DNA of 64,000 bases from Rhodococcoides trifolii (GCF_014635345.1 NZ_BMCU01000004.1:1-64000); one strand, 5' to 3'. Positions 50,531 through 59,637 are shown, numbered from the stretch's first letter. The notes: generated from the letters alone by a model not told the origin. Program-made: numbers and translations.

Positions 50531-51415
50531 CTAGGGTGGTAGCCGAACGGCCCACGGCGCCGACGGGACCAGCGTTGAATCCCACCGACCCAGAAGCTGC
50601 CGCGCACTGGTCGCGTCGACGCCGAACGAACCTGCGATGAGTCGGAACACGTCCGACGGCATTTCCCCCAGTTCGATTCTGTCCCTCAACGTTACTGCGC
50701 CGTCGCGCTTGGCCAACCTCTTCCCGGTCGGGCCGACTGCGAGCGGAACGTGAACGTACTGTGGAGGTTCGATCCCCAGCAGCCCGGCCAGATATGCCTG
50801 ACGGGGTGCGGATGTCAGCAGATCGTCGGCGCGGACCACTTGGTCGATCCCCTGATCCCCGTCGTCGACGACCACCGCGAGGTTGTACGCCGGAATGCCG
50901 TCACCTCGGCGAAGTACGAAATCGTCGACCACACCGGTGAATTCGCCGTGAAGGAGATCCGACACGGTCCACGAGGATTCATCGGCTCGCAATCGGAGGG
51001 CAGCCGGTCGGGCCGTCCGGCGGATCGCCCGCTCCTTGTCGGTGAAATTCCTGCAGGTACCGGGGTAGGCGCCGTCCGGAGCGTGCGGAGCCGACGCCGC
51101 GTCGAGGATTTCCCTGCGGGTGCAATAACATTCGTACACGAGATCAGCGTCGACCAGTCGATCCAATGCCGCGTCGTAGAGCTCACGGCGTTCGGACTGC
51201 CGCACCGGCGTACCGTCGAAGTCGATTCCCACGGAACGTAAGTCGGCAATCTGACGAGCTTCCGCACCGTCGGCCACGCGATCGAGGTCCTCGATCCGCA
51301 GCGCGAACGACCGCTGGGTGGAGCGCGCGAAGAGCCACGCCAACAACGCGGTCCGAAGATTTCCCAGATGCAGATCCCCGGACGGACTGGGAGCAAAGCG
51401 GCCGGAACCCGTCAC
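50531..51415 (-). CDS. gluQ: glutamyl-Q tRNA(Asp) synthetase
   Basis: This 294-residue truncated GluRS paralogue (YadB family) attaches glutamate to queuosine-34 of tRNA-Asp rather than to the tRNA end. It has the class I HIGH-like HLGN (16-19), a KMSKS-like 'KRLAKRDG' (~235), Cys residues of the zinc site ('ECYCTRREI' and a later Cys), and no anticodon-binding domain. Its presence implies that the cell makes Q-modified tRNA-Asp. GTG start overlaps the stop of the LysR gene, so the two may be cotranscribed. Confidence 0.92.
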   Translation of the reverse strand: MTGSGRFAPSPSGDLHLGNLRTALLAWLFARSTQRSFALRIEDLDRVADGAEARQIADLRSVGIDFDGTPVRQSERRELYDAALDRLVDADLVYECYCTRREILDAASAPHAPDGAYPGTCRNFTDKERAIRRTARPAALRLRADESSWTVSDLLHGEFTGVVDDFVLRRGDGIPAYNLAVVVDDGDQGIDQVVRADDLLTSAPRQAYLAGLLGIEPPQYVHVPLAVGPTGKRLAKRDGAVTLRDRIELGEMPSDVFRLIAGSFGVDATSARQLLGRWDSTLVPSAPWAVRLPP

Positions 51416-52332
51416 AGCTGTCCTAGCAACGCGTCGCGCTCCTCCATCGTCACTGCCTTGATCGACTCCACCACGGCGGCAACCTCGGGTCGACGCAGCG
51501 CTTCGGGCCGCGCCACCAACCAGTAGGACAACCGAACCGCCACGTCGCTCGGCAGCAGTCGGACGAGGTCGTCGTGCCGGTCGGCCATGAAGCAGGGCAG
51601 CAGTCCGATGCCGGCGTGGGCTCGCGTTGCCTCGACGTGGACGAAAACGTTTGTGGACGTTACCGATTCGTGCATCGACGGCGCGATGGTTCGGGCCTGA
51701 TCGAGGTCGTCGACCGCGAGAACGGAGTCGATGAAGTAGACGAGACCGTGGTCGGCCAGGTCTGCGGCAGTGCGGGGTTGTTCGTGCGTGCCCAGGTAGG
51801 TTCTCGACGCGTACAGCCCCAGGCAGTAGTCCGCGAGGCGCACCGATTCCGCGCGGTGGACCTGTGGTTGGCCGACGACGACCTCGACGTCCATTCCCGA
51901 CCGTTGCTGCGACGCCCGCCGCGTGGTCGCGACGATCTCGACGGTGATGCCCGGGTGGCGCTCGCGGACACGGGCCGCGGCGGGAGCAACCACGTACGCA
52001 CTGAAACCGTCCGTCGCGGAGATGCGCACGACGCCCTCGAGCTCACCGGTTCGGTGGCCGGTGACGAGACCGCGCAGCACGGCGTCGACGGATTCGGCGG
52101 CGTCGAGTGCCGTCCTTCCCAACTCGGTGAGCTCCCAGCCTCCGGCTCCTCGGGCCAGGACACGGCCACCGACGGCGCGTTCGAGGGCGGCGATCCGCCG
52201 CGAGACCGTCGTGTGGTTGATGCCCAAGTTGTCCGCGGCCGAGGTGAAACGGCCGGACCTCCCCACAGCCAGCAGGACGAGGAGGTCGTCGGCGCTGGGT
52301 AGGGGCCGTGACAAATCCCGCTCGACGGCCAT
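51412..52332 (-). CDS. LysR-family transcriptional regulator
   Basis: This 306-residue LysR has an N-terminal wHTH at about 12-72 ('FTSAADNLGINHTTVSRRIAALE', in parts) and an effector-binding domain to the end. It is divergent from an MHS transporter and 3-hydroxybutyrate dehydrogenase operon, which it probably controls. Its promoter region contains the palindrome TCTGCA-N4-TGCAGA immediately upstream of its ATG. Start: MAVERDL. The message may be leaderless or nearly so. Confidence 0.9.
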   Translation of the reverse strand: MAVERDLSRPLPSADDLLVLLAVGRSGRFTSAADNLGINHTTVSRRIAALERAVGGRVLARGAGGWELTELGRTALDAAESVDAVLRGLVTGHRTGELEGVVRISATDGFSAYVVAPAAARVRERHPGITVEIVATTRRASQQRSGMDVEVVVGQPQVHRAESVRLADYCLGLYASRTYLGTHEQPRTAADLADHGLVYFIDSVLAVDDLDQARTIAPSMHESVTSTNVFVHVEATRAHAGIGLLPCFMADRHDDLVRLLPSDVAVRLSYWLVARPEALRRPEVAAVVESIKAVTMEERDALLGQL

Positions 52333-52333
52333 A

Positions 52334-52349
52334 TCTGCATTCTTGCAGA
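52334..52349. promoter_or_regulatory. palindrome in the LysR-transporter divergent promoter
   Basis: TCTGCA (52334-52339) and TGCAGA (52344-52349) lie directly upstream of the LysR ATG. The symmetry and position fit a LysR autoregulatory site (T-N11-A type). Confidence 0.5.
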
Positions 52350-52448
52350 GGGTGGGTGCAGTTCGAGTCATTGTGGCCGAGGGCCATGTGCGTCGATACT
52401 CCTATCGGACGGCAGTATGTGCACTGCGTCACATATCGAGGAGAGTCA

Positions 52449-53834
52449 ATGACTGTGGACAGCACAACCCGCGCCGAGGACGACAGCGCTCCCAGCGGCT
52501 TGAAGAAGGTCGTCGCCGCGTCGATGGCCGGTACGGTGGTCGAGTGGTACGAGTTCTTCCTCTACGGAACGGCCGCCACCCTCGTCTTCAGCAAGATCTT
52601 CTTCGCCGAGGGCACCAGTGAACTCGACGCGATTCTTGCCTCGTTCGTCACCTACGCGGTCGGATTCGTCGCACGCCCGCTGGGCGGCATCGTGTTCGGG
52701 CACTTCGGTGACAAGTACGGCCGCAAGAAGCTTCTTCAGTTCTCTCTGGTGCTCGTCGGATCCGCGACGTTCCTGATGGGATGTCTGCCGACGTTCAACC
52801 AGATCGGCTACTGGGCTCCGGCGCTGCTCGTCGCGCTGCGATTCATCCAGGGATTCGCGGTCGGCGGCGAATGGGGTGGCGCAGTTCTTCTCGTCGCCGA
52901 ACACAGCCCGAACAAGAGCCGCGGATTCTGGGCGAGCTGGCCTCAGGCCGGTGTACCCGGCGGCAACCTGCTCGCGACCGTCGTGCTGCTCGTCCTGACC
53001 ACCACCCTGTCCGACGCCGCCTTCCTGAGCTGGGGATGGCGAGTGGCGTTCTGGCTGTCCGCGGTCATCGTGTTCGTCGGCTACTACATCCGTACCAAGG
53101 TCACCGACGCGCCGATCTTCCTCGAGGCACAGAAGCAGACCGAGATCATCAAGGCCGCGTCCTACGGCGTCTTCGAGGTCGTCAAGCGTTACCCGCGCGG
53201 CGTGTTCACGGCGATGGGCCTGCGATTCGGCGAGAACGTCATGTACTACCTCGTGGTCACCTTCTCGATCACGTACCTCAAGGTCGAGGTCGGCACCGAC
53301 ACCAGCACCATCCTGTGGTGGATGCTCATCGCGCACGCCATCCACTTCGCGGTGATTCCGCAGGTCGGGCGCCTGGCGGATCGTGTCGGACGTCGCCCGG
53401 TCTACCTCGTCGGCGCCGTCACGGCCGCAACGTGGGGCTTCTTCGCCTTCCCGATGATGAACAGCGGACACAACGTCGTCATCATGCTGGCGATCATCAT
53501 CGGACTCGTCTTCCACGCCTTCATGTACGCAACGCAACCGGCCATCATGGCGGAGATGTTCCCGACGCGGATGCGCTACTCGGGTGTGTCCCTGGGGTAC
53601 CAGGTCACATCGATCGTCGCCGGGTCGCTGGCGCCGATCATCGCGGTCAAGCTGCTCGACGTCTACGGCTCTTCGGTCCCCATCGCGGTGTATCTGGCCA
53701 TTGCCGCGGCCATCACGGTGGTGGCGGTCGTGTTCGCCCGCGAGACCAAGGGCCTGTCGCTCGAGAGTATCGACATCGCCGACGCGAAAAGCCTTGCCAC
53801 CGAGGCAGAACTGTCGAAGGTCGGCCTGAAGTGA
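52449..53834 (+). CDS. MHS-family MFS transporter, probable hydroxybutyrate/organic-acid uptake
   Basis: This 461-residue 12-TM transporter has the metabolite:H+ symporter pattern: 'GTVVEWYEFFLYGTAA' in TM1, 'RPLGGIVFGHFGDKYGRKK' in the 2-3 loop, 'RFIQGFAVGGEWGGAVLL' in TM4 and a matching loop 'VGRLADRVGRR' in the second half. Relatives take up dicarboxylates, shikimate or similar acids. The next gene, overlapping by GTGA, is a 3-hydroxybutyrate dehydrogenase, so 3-hydroxybutyrate is the likely substrate. GGAG precedes the ATG. Confidence 0.9.
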   Translation: MTVDSTTRAEDDSAPSGLKKVVAASMAGTVVEWYEFFLYGTAATLVFSKIFFAEGTSELDAILASFVTYAVGFVARPLGGIVFGHFGDKYGRKKLLQFSLVLVGSATFLMGCLPTFNQIGYWAPALLVALRFIQGFAVGGEWGGAVLLVAEHSPNKSRGFWASWPQAGVPGGNLLATVVLLVLTTTLSDAAFLSWGWRVAFWLSAVIVFVGYYIRTKVTDAPIFLEAQKQTEIIKAASYGVFEVVKRYPRGVFTAMGLRFGENVMYYLVVTFSITYLKVEVGTDTSTILWWMLIAHAIHFAVIPQVGRLADRVGRRPVYLVGAVTAATWGFFAFPMMNSGHNVVIMLAIIIGLVFHAFMYATQPAIMAEMFPTRMRYSGVSLGYQVTSIVAGSLAPIIAVKLLDVYGSSVPIAVYLAIAAAITVVAVVFARETKGLSLESIDIADAKSLATEAELSKVGLK

Positions 53835-54577
53835 GTGATCTCTCCGGCCGTTCCGCTCTGGTGACGGGTGGCGCCAGTGGGATCGGGGCGGCCTGCGCCC
53901 GCCAGTTGGCAGGTCGCGGCGCCCGTGTCGTGATCGCGGACGTCGACGAGACGTCGGCCAAGGAGTTGGCCACCGAACTCGGCGGCGAGGCCTGGGCTGT
54001 CGACCTCCTGGACACTGCGAACCTCGAGACCCTGACACTCGACGTCGACATTCTCGTCAACAACGCTGGGATTCAGACCGTCGCCTCGATCGTCGACTTC
54101 GACCCGGCTGCGTTCCGGCGCATTCAGACGTTGATGGTGGAAGCGCCGTTCCTCTTGATTCGAGCGGCGTTGCCGCACATGTATTCCCGCGACTTCGGCC
54201 GGATCGTCAACGTCTCCTCGGTGCACGGACTCCGGGCATCGGAGTTCAAGGTGGCCTACGTGACCGCCAAGCATGCACTCGAAGGGATGTCGAAGGTGAC
54301 GGCCCTCGAAGGCGCGAGCCACGGCGTCACGAGCAACTGCATCAACCCCGGCTACGTGCGAACGCCGTTGGTGGAGAAGCAAATTGCCGATCAGGCGAAG
54401 GCGCATTCTATTCCAGAGGACGAGGTCCTCGAAAAAGTGATGTTGACCGAGAGTGCAATCAAACGTCTGGTCGAGCCCAGCGAGGTTGCCTCTCTTGTGG
54501 GATGGCTGGCGTCGGACGACGCCGGAATGGTGACCGGCGCGTCCTACGCCATGGACGGTGGGTGGACCGCGAGTTAG
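53831..54577 (+). CDS. bdhA: 3-hydroxybutyrate dehydrogenase (SDR)
   Basis: This 248-residue short-chain dehydrogenase has cofactor motif TGGASGIG (12-19), NNAG (~80), active-site Ser in 'VNVSSVHG', YVTAK (Tyr-x3-Lys, ~145) and the diagnostic 'NPGYVRTPLVEKQI' typical of D-3-hydroxybutyrate dehydrogenase. It oxidises 3-hydroxybutyrate to acetoacetate with NAD+. GTG start overlaps the transporter stop. Its end overlaps the convergent alpha/beta hydrolase by 4 bp. Confidence 0.9.
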   Translation: MSDLSGRSALVTGGASGIGAACARQLAGRGARVVIADVDETSAKELATELGGEAWAVDLLDTANLETLTLDVDILVNNAGIQTVASIVDFDPAAFRRIQTLMVEAPFLLIRAALPHMYSRDFGRIVNVSSVHGLRASEFKVAYVTAKHALEGMSKVTALEGASHGVTSNCINPGYVRTPLVEKQIADQAKAHSIPEDEVLEKVMLTESAIKRLVEPSEVASLVGWLASDDAGMVTGASYAMDGGWTAS

Positions 54578-55461
54578 ATCGCGGACGCCACGCGCTTCTT
54601 CGGGGCGGCGCCGCAGTCCGTCATGAATTCGTTGAACACTCGATCGAAGCGGTCGGGAAGATCGAGATGCGGGAAATGCCCTGCGCGCGGGAAGATTTCG
54701 ACCCGCCCGTGGGGCAGTTCCGCGCGGGCGTTCTCTGTGTGCGAGTTGGGAATGATCGTGTCGCGCTCACCCCAGATCAGCATGGCCTGGATGTCCTGGT
54801 AGGCCGCGAAGTGCGGTGTGGCGCTGACGGTTTGGCCGCGGAAGCTGATCACCGAACGCGCGGTGGCCAGGAACGCACGTCGTGTCCTGGAGTCCTGCAC
54901 CGACGCGAAGGCGCGCCACGCTTCTGTGGAGCTAGCGCTCATCGGGTTCAGCCCGATCCTGCGCAGGCCGTCGATGGCCAGATCCACGCCGTCGCGCACT
55001 GCCTGCGACGCGACGACGGGGAGCACGAACTCGCTGCCGGGCAGGGTGGCAGCGCGCAGCAGCGGGCTGACCTCGGGCCCGAGACCACCGCTGGCGACCA
55101 GCACCAGGCGCTCGACCCGGTCGGGGAACAGATACATGGTCTGCATGGCGACGCCGCCGCCGAGTGAATGACCCACCATCGTCGCCGAATCGATGTCCAA
55201 CGCTTTGAGAAGGTCCCGCACCGTCGCGGCGTGGGCGCTGAGCGAGTAGTCACCGGCGGGTTTGTCCGAGTCACCGTGGCCGAACAGATCGGGGACGATC
55301 ACGCGGTACTGCTTGGAGAGCGACTCGACCTGCGGTGCCCAGTTGTGGTGCGACCCCAGCAGCCCGTGAATCAGGACGACGGCAGGGCCTGCGCCCTCGT
55401 CGAGGTAGTGCAGGTTGTCGCCGTGCAGTCGGAGCGTGTGCATCTGGCCGTCCACAGCCAT
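54574..55461 (-). CDS. alpha/beta hydrolase
   Basis: This 295-residue hydrolase has 'HGLLGSHHNW' (oxyanion region, ~32), nucleophile GHSLGGG (Ser ~97), Asp in 'WGERDTIIP' (~235) and His in 'AGHFPH' (~262). The triad is complete. There is no signal peptide. It resembles mycobacterial epoxide-hydrolase-like/lipase hydrolases of the Rv2715 type, but the substrate is unknown. Confidence 0.88.
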   Translation of the reverse strand: MAVDGQMHTLRLHGDNLHYLDEGAGPAVVLIHGLLGSHHNWAPQVESLSKQYRVIVPDLFGHGDSDKPAGDYSLSAHAATVRDLLKALDIDSATMVGHSLGGGVAMQTMYLFPDRVERLVLVASGGLGPEVSPLLRAATLPGSEFVLPVVASQAVRDGVDLAIDGLRRIGLNPMSASSTEAWRAFASVQDSRTRRAFLATARSVISFRGQTVSATPHFAAYQDIQAMLIWGERDTIIPNSHTENARAELPHGRVEIFPRAGHFPHLDLPDRFDRVFNEFMTDCGAAPKKRVASAI

Positions 55462-55652
55462 GGTGAATCCCTTCGGTGGTGCAAGAGTTCGTGCCTCTTA
55501 TGTACCCAGTGTGCGCTTGTCGACCCTTTTGCACCGATCGCTTCGCCGGATCGAGGAAACACGCTCGCCGCACACAAACAAACCGATGGGCAGTTGTGGT
55601 TTCTCCCTCTGTATTCGGTGCCGGCGTAACTACTGCTTGGGCGCAGGTCAAG

Positions 55653-56201
55653 TCAATGTGTCAGAAGGACCTTGACGAACACGACCACGGTTGCCGCCAC
55701 GGCGAGAGTGATACCGATCGCCACTGCTCGCCACGAGAGGCGTTCGCCACGCAGGCGTTGCGCAACGATGGGAATCGACGCAATTCGGACAGTGATGAGC
55801 GCGGAGGCAGCAATCTGAGCGGTTCCGGTGGGGACGATCTGGAGCCATCCCAGACCCAGCAGAACGGTGGGGATGGTCCCCGACGAGACGATGGGGACAC
55901 TGTCACGCAACTCTTCGAGTCGGTGACGTCGGCTCCGATCCTCCTCCGGCAGCATCGCCGAGGCGACGCCGTCCGAGAAGATGTGGGCGAGAAACGTCGT
56001 CACGGTGGTGCCCAGAGCCAGCGCGGTGGCCGACCCGTCGTCGATGCTGGACGTGCTCGCCGCGACGACCACCGCCAGGACCAGCACGTTGCCGTAGACG
56101 TAGGCCGACAGGCGGGCGGAGGCGCGGGAAGTCGACAGAATGCCTTGCGGCCGAGTGGTCACGTAGCGGTGCAGGGTACGCAGTCGGCGGGGGAGCGGCA
56201 T
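55653..56201 (-). CDS. small multi-pass membrane protein
   Basis: This 182-residue protein has four hydrophobic segments (about 30-48, 60-80, 105-125, 155-178) after a basic N-terminus. 'GTTVTTFLAHIFSDGVASAML' (in parts) recalls VIT1-like/DUF membrane proteins of actinobacteria, but I cannot assign a family. Start: ATG 56201 (MPLPRRL). It is divergent from the DUF2797 gene, 39 nt away. Confidence 0.7.
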   Translation of the reverse strand: MPLPRRLRTLHRYVTTRPQGILSTSRASARLSAYVYGNVLVLAVVVAASTSSIDDGSATALALGTTVTTFLAHIFSDGVASAMLPEEDRSRRHRLEELRDSVPIVSSGTIPTVLLGLGWLQIVPTGTAQIAASALITVRIASIPIVAQRLRGERLSWRAVAIGITLAVAATVVVFVKVLLTH

Positions 56202-56240
56202 GGGGGTCGATTCTGTCAGGGCGTGGCTCGATAGTGTGCG

Positions 56241-57158
56241 GTGGTGACGGAACTGGTGCGCGGGGTCACCTGGCCTCGTCGGCAACCGGAGCTGGCCGTG
56301 TCGGACGTCGAGACTGGACGGACCCGCAGGATCCCGCTCGACTCGGTGTTTCTCTCGTTTCGAGTCATGGGTGCGCGCGGGCGCACCTACTGCCTCGGCC
56401 GTTCCGCATCCGACGGCAACGGAGGGTCGGTCCATATCCCGTGCCCCGACCGGGCCTACGCGGTGTCCGGGTCCCAGTGCGATGCGTGCGCATCGAAGGA
56501 TCAGTTCCGGTTCGTCCACATCGTCCATCGGCAGAAATTCGTGTCGAAGGACATCGAAGCGGTTGTGATGCAGCCTCATTGGCTGTACGTCGCCACGTTC
56601 GCCGGTGGTGTGAGCAAGATCGGCACCGCGACCGACACCCGAAAGTGGGGGAGGCTGACCGAGCAGGGTGCCCTCGTCGGACGATACGTCGCACGCGGCG
56701 CCGACGGCCGCGTCATCCGCGACATGGAGGACGCGGTGACGGCGGGTGTCGGACTGCGACAGGCAGTTCGAGCGTCCGCGAAAGCGGCGGCACTTGCGCG
56801 CCCGGTCGATCTCGGTGAGTTGGATGCGCAGAATCTGGCCGCGGCGGTGGAGGCACGAGAGCTATTGTCGGGATCGGATTTCGGACGTGACTCCTCGATC
56901 GTCGACGAGACATGGGACCCGCCGGCGGGGCGGGACGCCTTGATCGATGCCGGCGAACGGCTTGCCTATCCGGCGGAACTGTCGAGCGGCGCTCACGGGT
57001 TCTCGATACGCGCAGTGGTCGGGTCGGCGGCACTTGTGACCGTGCCGGCGGATCCGACCACTGCGTACGTCGCGGATCTGTCGAGGCTGAAAGGGCGGCG
57101 GATCGAATTCGGTGACTACCGAACCAAGTTGCCTCCGGTTCAGGCCGTGTTGTTCTGA
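56241..57158 (+). CDS. DUF2797 protein
   Basis: This 305-residue protein of the DUF2797 family has conserved Cys residues that probably bind zinc (Cys51, then a CPD...CDAC cluster ~68-83), 'WLYVATFAGGVSKIGTATDTRKWGRLTEQGA' (in parts) with the (Y/W)-(V/L)-A...KIG core, and 'YRTKLPPV' at the end. The KIG-R-xx-QGA segment resembles the GIY-YIG nuclease core, but no catalytic activity is known. Two adjacent GTG codons can start it. Confidence 0.82.
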   Translation: MVTELVRGVTWPRRQPELAVSDVETGRTRRIPLDSVFLSFRVMGARGRTYCLGRSASDGNGGSVHIPCPDRAYAVSGSQCDACASKDQFRFVHIVHRQKFVSKDIEAVVMQPHWLYVATFAGGVSKIGTATDTRKWGRLTEQGALVGRYVARGADGRVIRDMEDAVTAGVGLRQAVRASAKAAALARPVDLGELDAQNLAAAVEARELLSGSDFGRDSSIVDETWDPPAGRDALIDAGERLAYPAELSSGAHGFSIRAVVGSAALVTVPADPTTAYVADLSRLKGRRIEFGDYRTKLPPVQAVLF

Positions 57159-57163
57159 GCCGG

Positions 57164-58741
57164 TCAGTCCATGACGGACAAGGCCGTCGGCATCTTCTCG
57201 GGCTCGGCGTCGTCGCGTTCGATGCGAGTGGCCAGAGGCTTCTCGGTGACGAAGAACAGAAGCGCGGCGGCCACGGCGACCAGGGGCACGAGGTAGAGGA
57301 AGATCGGTGTCAACGCGTCGTTGTACGACCCGACGATCACATCGCGCACCTGAGTGGGAAGGCCCTTCAATGCACTTGGCGTGAGGGAGTTCTCGCCGCC
57401 TGCAGCAGCGCCCTCGGGTAGGCGCTCCGAGATCAGTTGGGTCAGTCGCGCCGTGAAGAGGCTGCCGACGACGGCCGAGCCCAGCGACGCTCCGATCTGC
57501 CGGAAGAAGTTGTTCGACGCCGTTGCCGTGCCCACCTCGGACGACGAAAACGTGTTCTGCACGATCAGAATCAAGATCTGCATGCTCATACCGAGGCCGA
57601 CACCCATGAGGGCGATGTAGAGGCCCAGGATCACCAGCGAGGTGGATGGCGTCAAGGTCGAGAGCAGAACCAGCGCGACGGCGACCAGCACCGTACCGAC
57701 GACCGGCAGCCACTTGTAACGACCTGTTCGAGAGACGAACTGACCGCTGACGATCGACGTCACCAACAGGCCGGCCATCATCGGGATGAGGAGCAAGCCG
57801 GCCTCGGTGGCGTTTCGGCCGGTGACCATCTGAAGGTAGGTGGGCAGGTATGCCAGTGCGCCGAACATCGCGATGCCGGTGATGAGGCCGGCAACGGTCG
57901 TCAGGACGAAGTTGCGCTCCTTGAACAGGTGCAGCGGAATGACCGGCTCTGGCGAGCGGCGTTCGACGAACACGAATGCCACCGTGGCGGCGATCGATCC
58001 GACGATCAGACCGATGATCATCGCGGAGTCCCAGGCGTAGGTGTTGCCGCCCCACGTCGTGAACAGGATCAGGCACGTCGCGGCGATGGCGACCAACGCC
58101 ATTCCGAGGCCGTCGATGGTCGGCTTCGTGCTGCGGCCCTTCGGAAGTCGCAGGAATACCGCAGCCGTCGCCAACGCGAGCAAGCCCAGCGGGACGTTGA
58201 TCCAGAACGCCCAGCGCCACCCGATGCCCTCGGTGAACCAGCCACCCAGGAGCGGCCCGGCCACCGATGCGAGAGCGAACACTCCGCCCATCGCGCCCAT
58301 GTACTTGCCGCGCTGGCGGGCAGGGACCACGTCGGCAATGATTGCCTGCGCCAACAGAATCAGTCCGCCGCCGCCGAGGCCTTGTACGGCGCGGCCGGTG
58401 ATCAGCGTCGTCATGTCGTGGGCCATACCGCCGATGATCGAGCCGACGATGAAGATGGCGATGGCGCCGATGAACAACCCTTTGCGACCGATCAAATCGC
58501 CGAGCTTGCCGTAGACCGGCATCATGATCGTCGACGCCAGGATGTACGCCGTTGTCACCCAGACCATGTGATCGACACCGTTCAGCTCTCCGACGATGGT
58601 CGGGAGCGCAGTGCTGAAAATCATCTGATCGAGCGACGCGAGCAGCATCGTGATCAGGAGCCCGGCGAAGACGAACAGAATTGCCCGCTTGTTCTCGGGG
58701 GCCGCGACGTCCGGTGTGGCGTCGGCTGTGGATGTGGACAT
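57164..58741 (-). CDS. DHA2-family multidrug MFS exporter (14 TM)
   Basis: This 525-residue drug:H+ antiporter has 14 hydrophobic segments, motif A 'GKLGDLIGRKGLF' after TM2, 'GRAVQGLGGGGLI' in TM4 and antiporter motif C 'GGVFALASVAGPLLGGWFTE' (in parts) in TM5. It resembles EmrB/QacA-type exporters. It lies 10 nt after the TetR repressor gene on the same strand, and likely they form one operon controlled by that repressor. The substrate is unknown. Confidence 0.93.
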   Translation of the reverse strand: MSTSTADATPDVAAPENKRAILFVFAGLLITMLLASLDQMIFSTALPTIVGELNGVDHMVWVTTAYILASTIMMPVYGKLGDLIGRKGLFIGAIAIFIVGSIIGGMAHDMTTLITGRAVQGLGGGGLILLAQAIIADVVPARQRGKYMGAMGGVFALASVAGPLLGGWFTEGIGWRWAFWINVPLGLLALATAAVFLRLPKGRSTKPTIDGLGMALVAIAATCLILFTTWGGNTYAWDSAMIIGLIVGSIAATVAFVFVERRSPEPVIPLHLFKERNFVLTTVAGLITGIAMFGALAYLPTYLQMVTGRNATEAGLLLIPMMAGLLVTSIVSGQFVSRTGRYKWLPVVGTVLVAVALVLLSTLTPSTSLVILGLYIALMGVGLGMSMQILILIVQNTFSSSEVGTATASNNFFRQIGASLGSAVVGSLFTARLTQLISERLPEGAAAGGENSLTPSALKGLPTQVRDVIVGSYNDALTPIFLYLVPLVAVAAALLFFVTEKPLATRIERDDAEPEKMPTALSVMD

Positions 58742-58751
58742 GATCTTCCTT

Positions 58752-59384
58752 CTAACTCGTTGTGGGGCGGATGATCTCCGCCATCAGTTCCAGTGCGGGA
58801 GTGAGCAGTTCGGCTCGGGATTGAGTTCGACCGGTGGCCTGCCAGCGGCGGAAGACGTACTTCATGGCAGTGCCGGCGGTCATGACGATCGCCAGCGCTT
58901 CCTCGTCGGCCTGAACGCGGCCGGTGAGGTGACGGCCCTGCGGATTGGCTCGCAGCCGCTTCTCCACGACAGTCGTCACGGCCTCCTCGAGTTCGAGCAT
59001 GGTGCGGAAATGGCGTTGCATCAGCTCCGGATTGGACTTGACGATCTTCTGTCGGAGCAGGACGAGCTCGAACTCGTCCTCGGCCCCGACCAGTGTCGAC
59101 TCGAAGACCCGAACGACGCCGAGCAGAGGGTTCGACGGGTGATCGTCGATTATGCGATTGATCGAATCCTCGTCCGGGATGTTGATCATCTCGCCTACCA
59201 CCGCAGCGTCCTTGCTGGGGAAGTAGTTGAAGAACGACCGCGTCGAGATGTTGCTCGCGGCGCAGATCATCTCCACGGTGACGGCGTCGTACCCGTGCTC
59301 GAGAACGAGATCGACGGCACTCGTCTCGATCTGTCTGCGGGTCGCGAGGCGCTTACGTTCGCGTAGGCCGGTTCCTTGTCGCAC
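58752..59384 (-). CDS. TetR-family repressor of the DHA2 exporter
   Basis: This 210-residue TetR has an HTH at about residues 12-58 ('MICAASNISTRSFFNYFPSKDAA'), with an all-helical C-terminal sensor. GTG start. A perfect 9-bp inverted repeat with TTGCACTCA arms sits just upstream in its own promoter region. It is cotranscribed with the exporter. Confidence 0.9.
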   Translation of the reverse strand: MRQGTGLRERKRLATRRQIETSAVDLVLEHGYDAVTVEMICAASNISTRSFFNYFPSKDAAVVGEMINIPDEDSINRIIDDHPSNPLLGVVRVFESTLVGAEDEFELVLLRQKIVKSNPELMQRHFRTMLELEEAVTTVVEKRLRANPQGRHLTGRVQADEEALAIVMTAGTAMKYVFRRWQATGRTQSRAELLTPALELMAEIIRPTTS

Positions 59385-59395
59385 GCAATAAATCT

Positions 59396-59443
59396 TTGCA
59401 CTCAATGCACGATTGCACAAGTGTAAAGTTGCAGTGAGTGCAA
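59396..59443 (-). promoter_or_regulatory. TetR operator, perfect 9-bp inverted repeat
   Basis: TTGCACTCA (59396-59404) and TGAGTGCAA (59435-59443) with a 30-bp spacer, plus an internal TTGCAC at 59413-59418. It starts 12 bp upstream of the repressor GTG. Two half-site pairs may be bound. Confidence 0.65.
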
Positions 59444-59549
59444 GATGGCAAGGTGCGGTCGGTCGAGCAGGCGATGTCGATGGTGATCTATCGCAACCGC
59501 TGTCGTCGTGGCATCGAGGACGCCGCAGCGGGGTTTCTTCGCCCGTGAC

Positions 59550-59566
59550 ATACCCCTTGGGGGTAT
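59550..59566. promoter_or_regulatory. orphan CsoR-like palindrome
   Basis: ATACCCC-TTG-GGGGTAT, the form of copper-sensing CsoR operators (ATACCCC...GGGGTAT). No copper gene follows. A second short palindrome, CAGAC-N6-GTCTG, follows a few bases later. Confidence 0.4.
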
Positions 59567-59637
59567 ATCGCAGACCAGTTTGTCTGACGGCCCGAACCGG
59601 GTGCAGTTGCATGATCTGTGGACGGGCAGAGAAACGA

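Larger units (their letters stand above)
59385..59637. other. intergenic region with an operator and a CsoR-like box
   Basis: About 250 bases between tetR (minus) and the tRNA terminator. It holds the TetR inverted repeat (59396-59443) and a CsoR-type palindrome (59550-59566). There is no convincing gene; a 93-codon frame on the plus strand ends inside the tRNA. Confidence 0.5.

Noticed and set aside
52446..54038. 530-codon minus-strand frame under the MHS transporter and bdhA
   Set aside because: Low-complexity Arg/Asp-rich translation opposite genes with clear TM and SDR motifs.
57437..58774. 445-codon plus-strand frame opposite the DHA2 exporter
   Set aside because: Arg/Asp/Gln-rich shadow without motifs; the minus frame has a complete 14-TM transporter.
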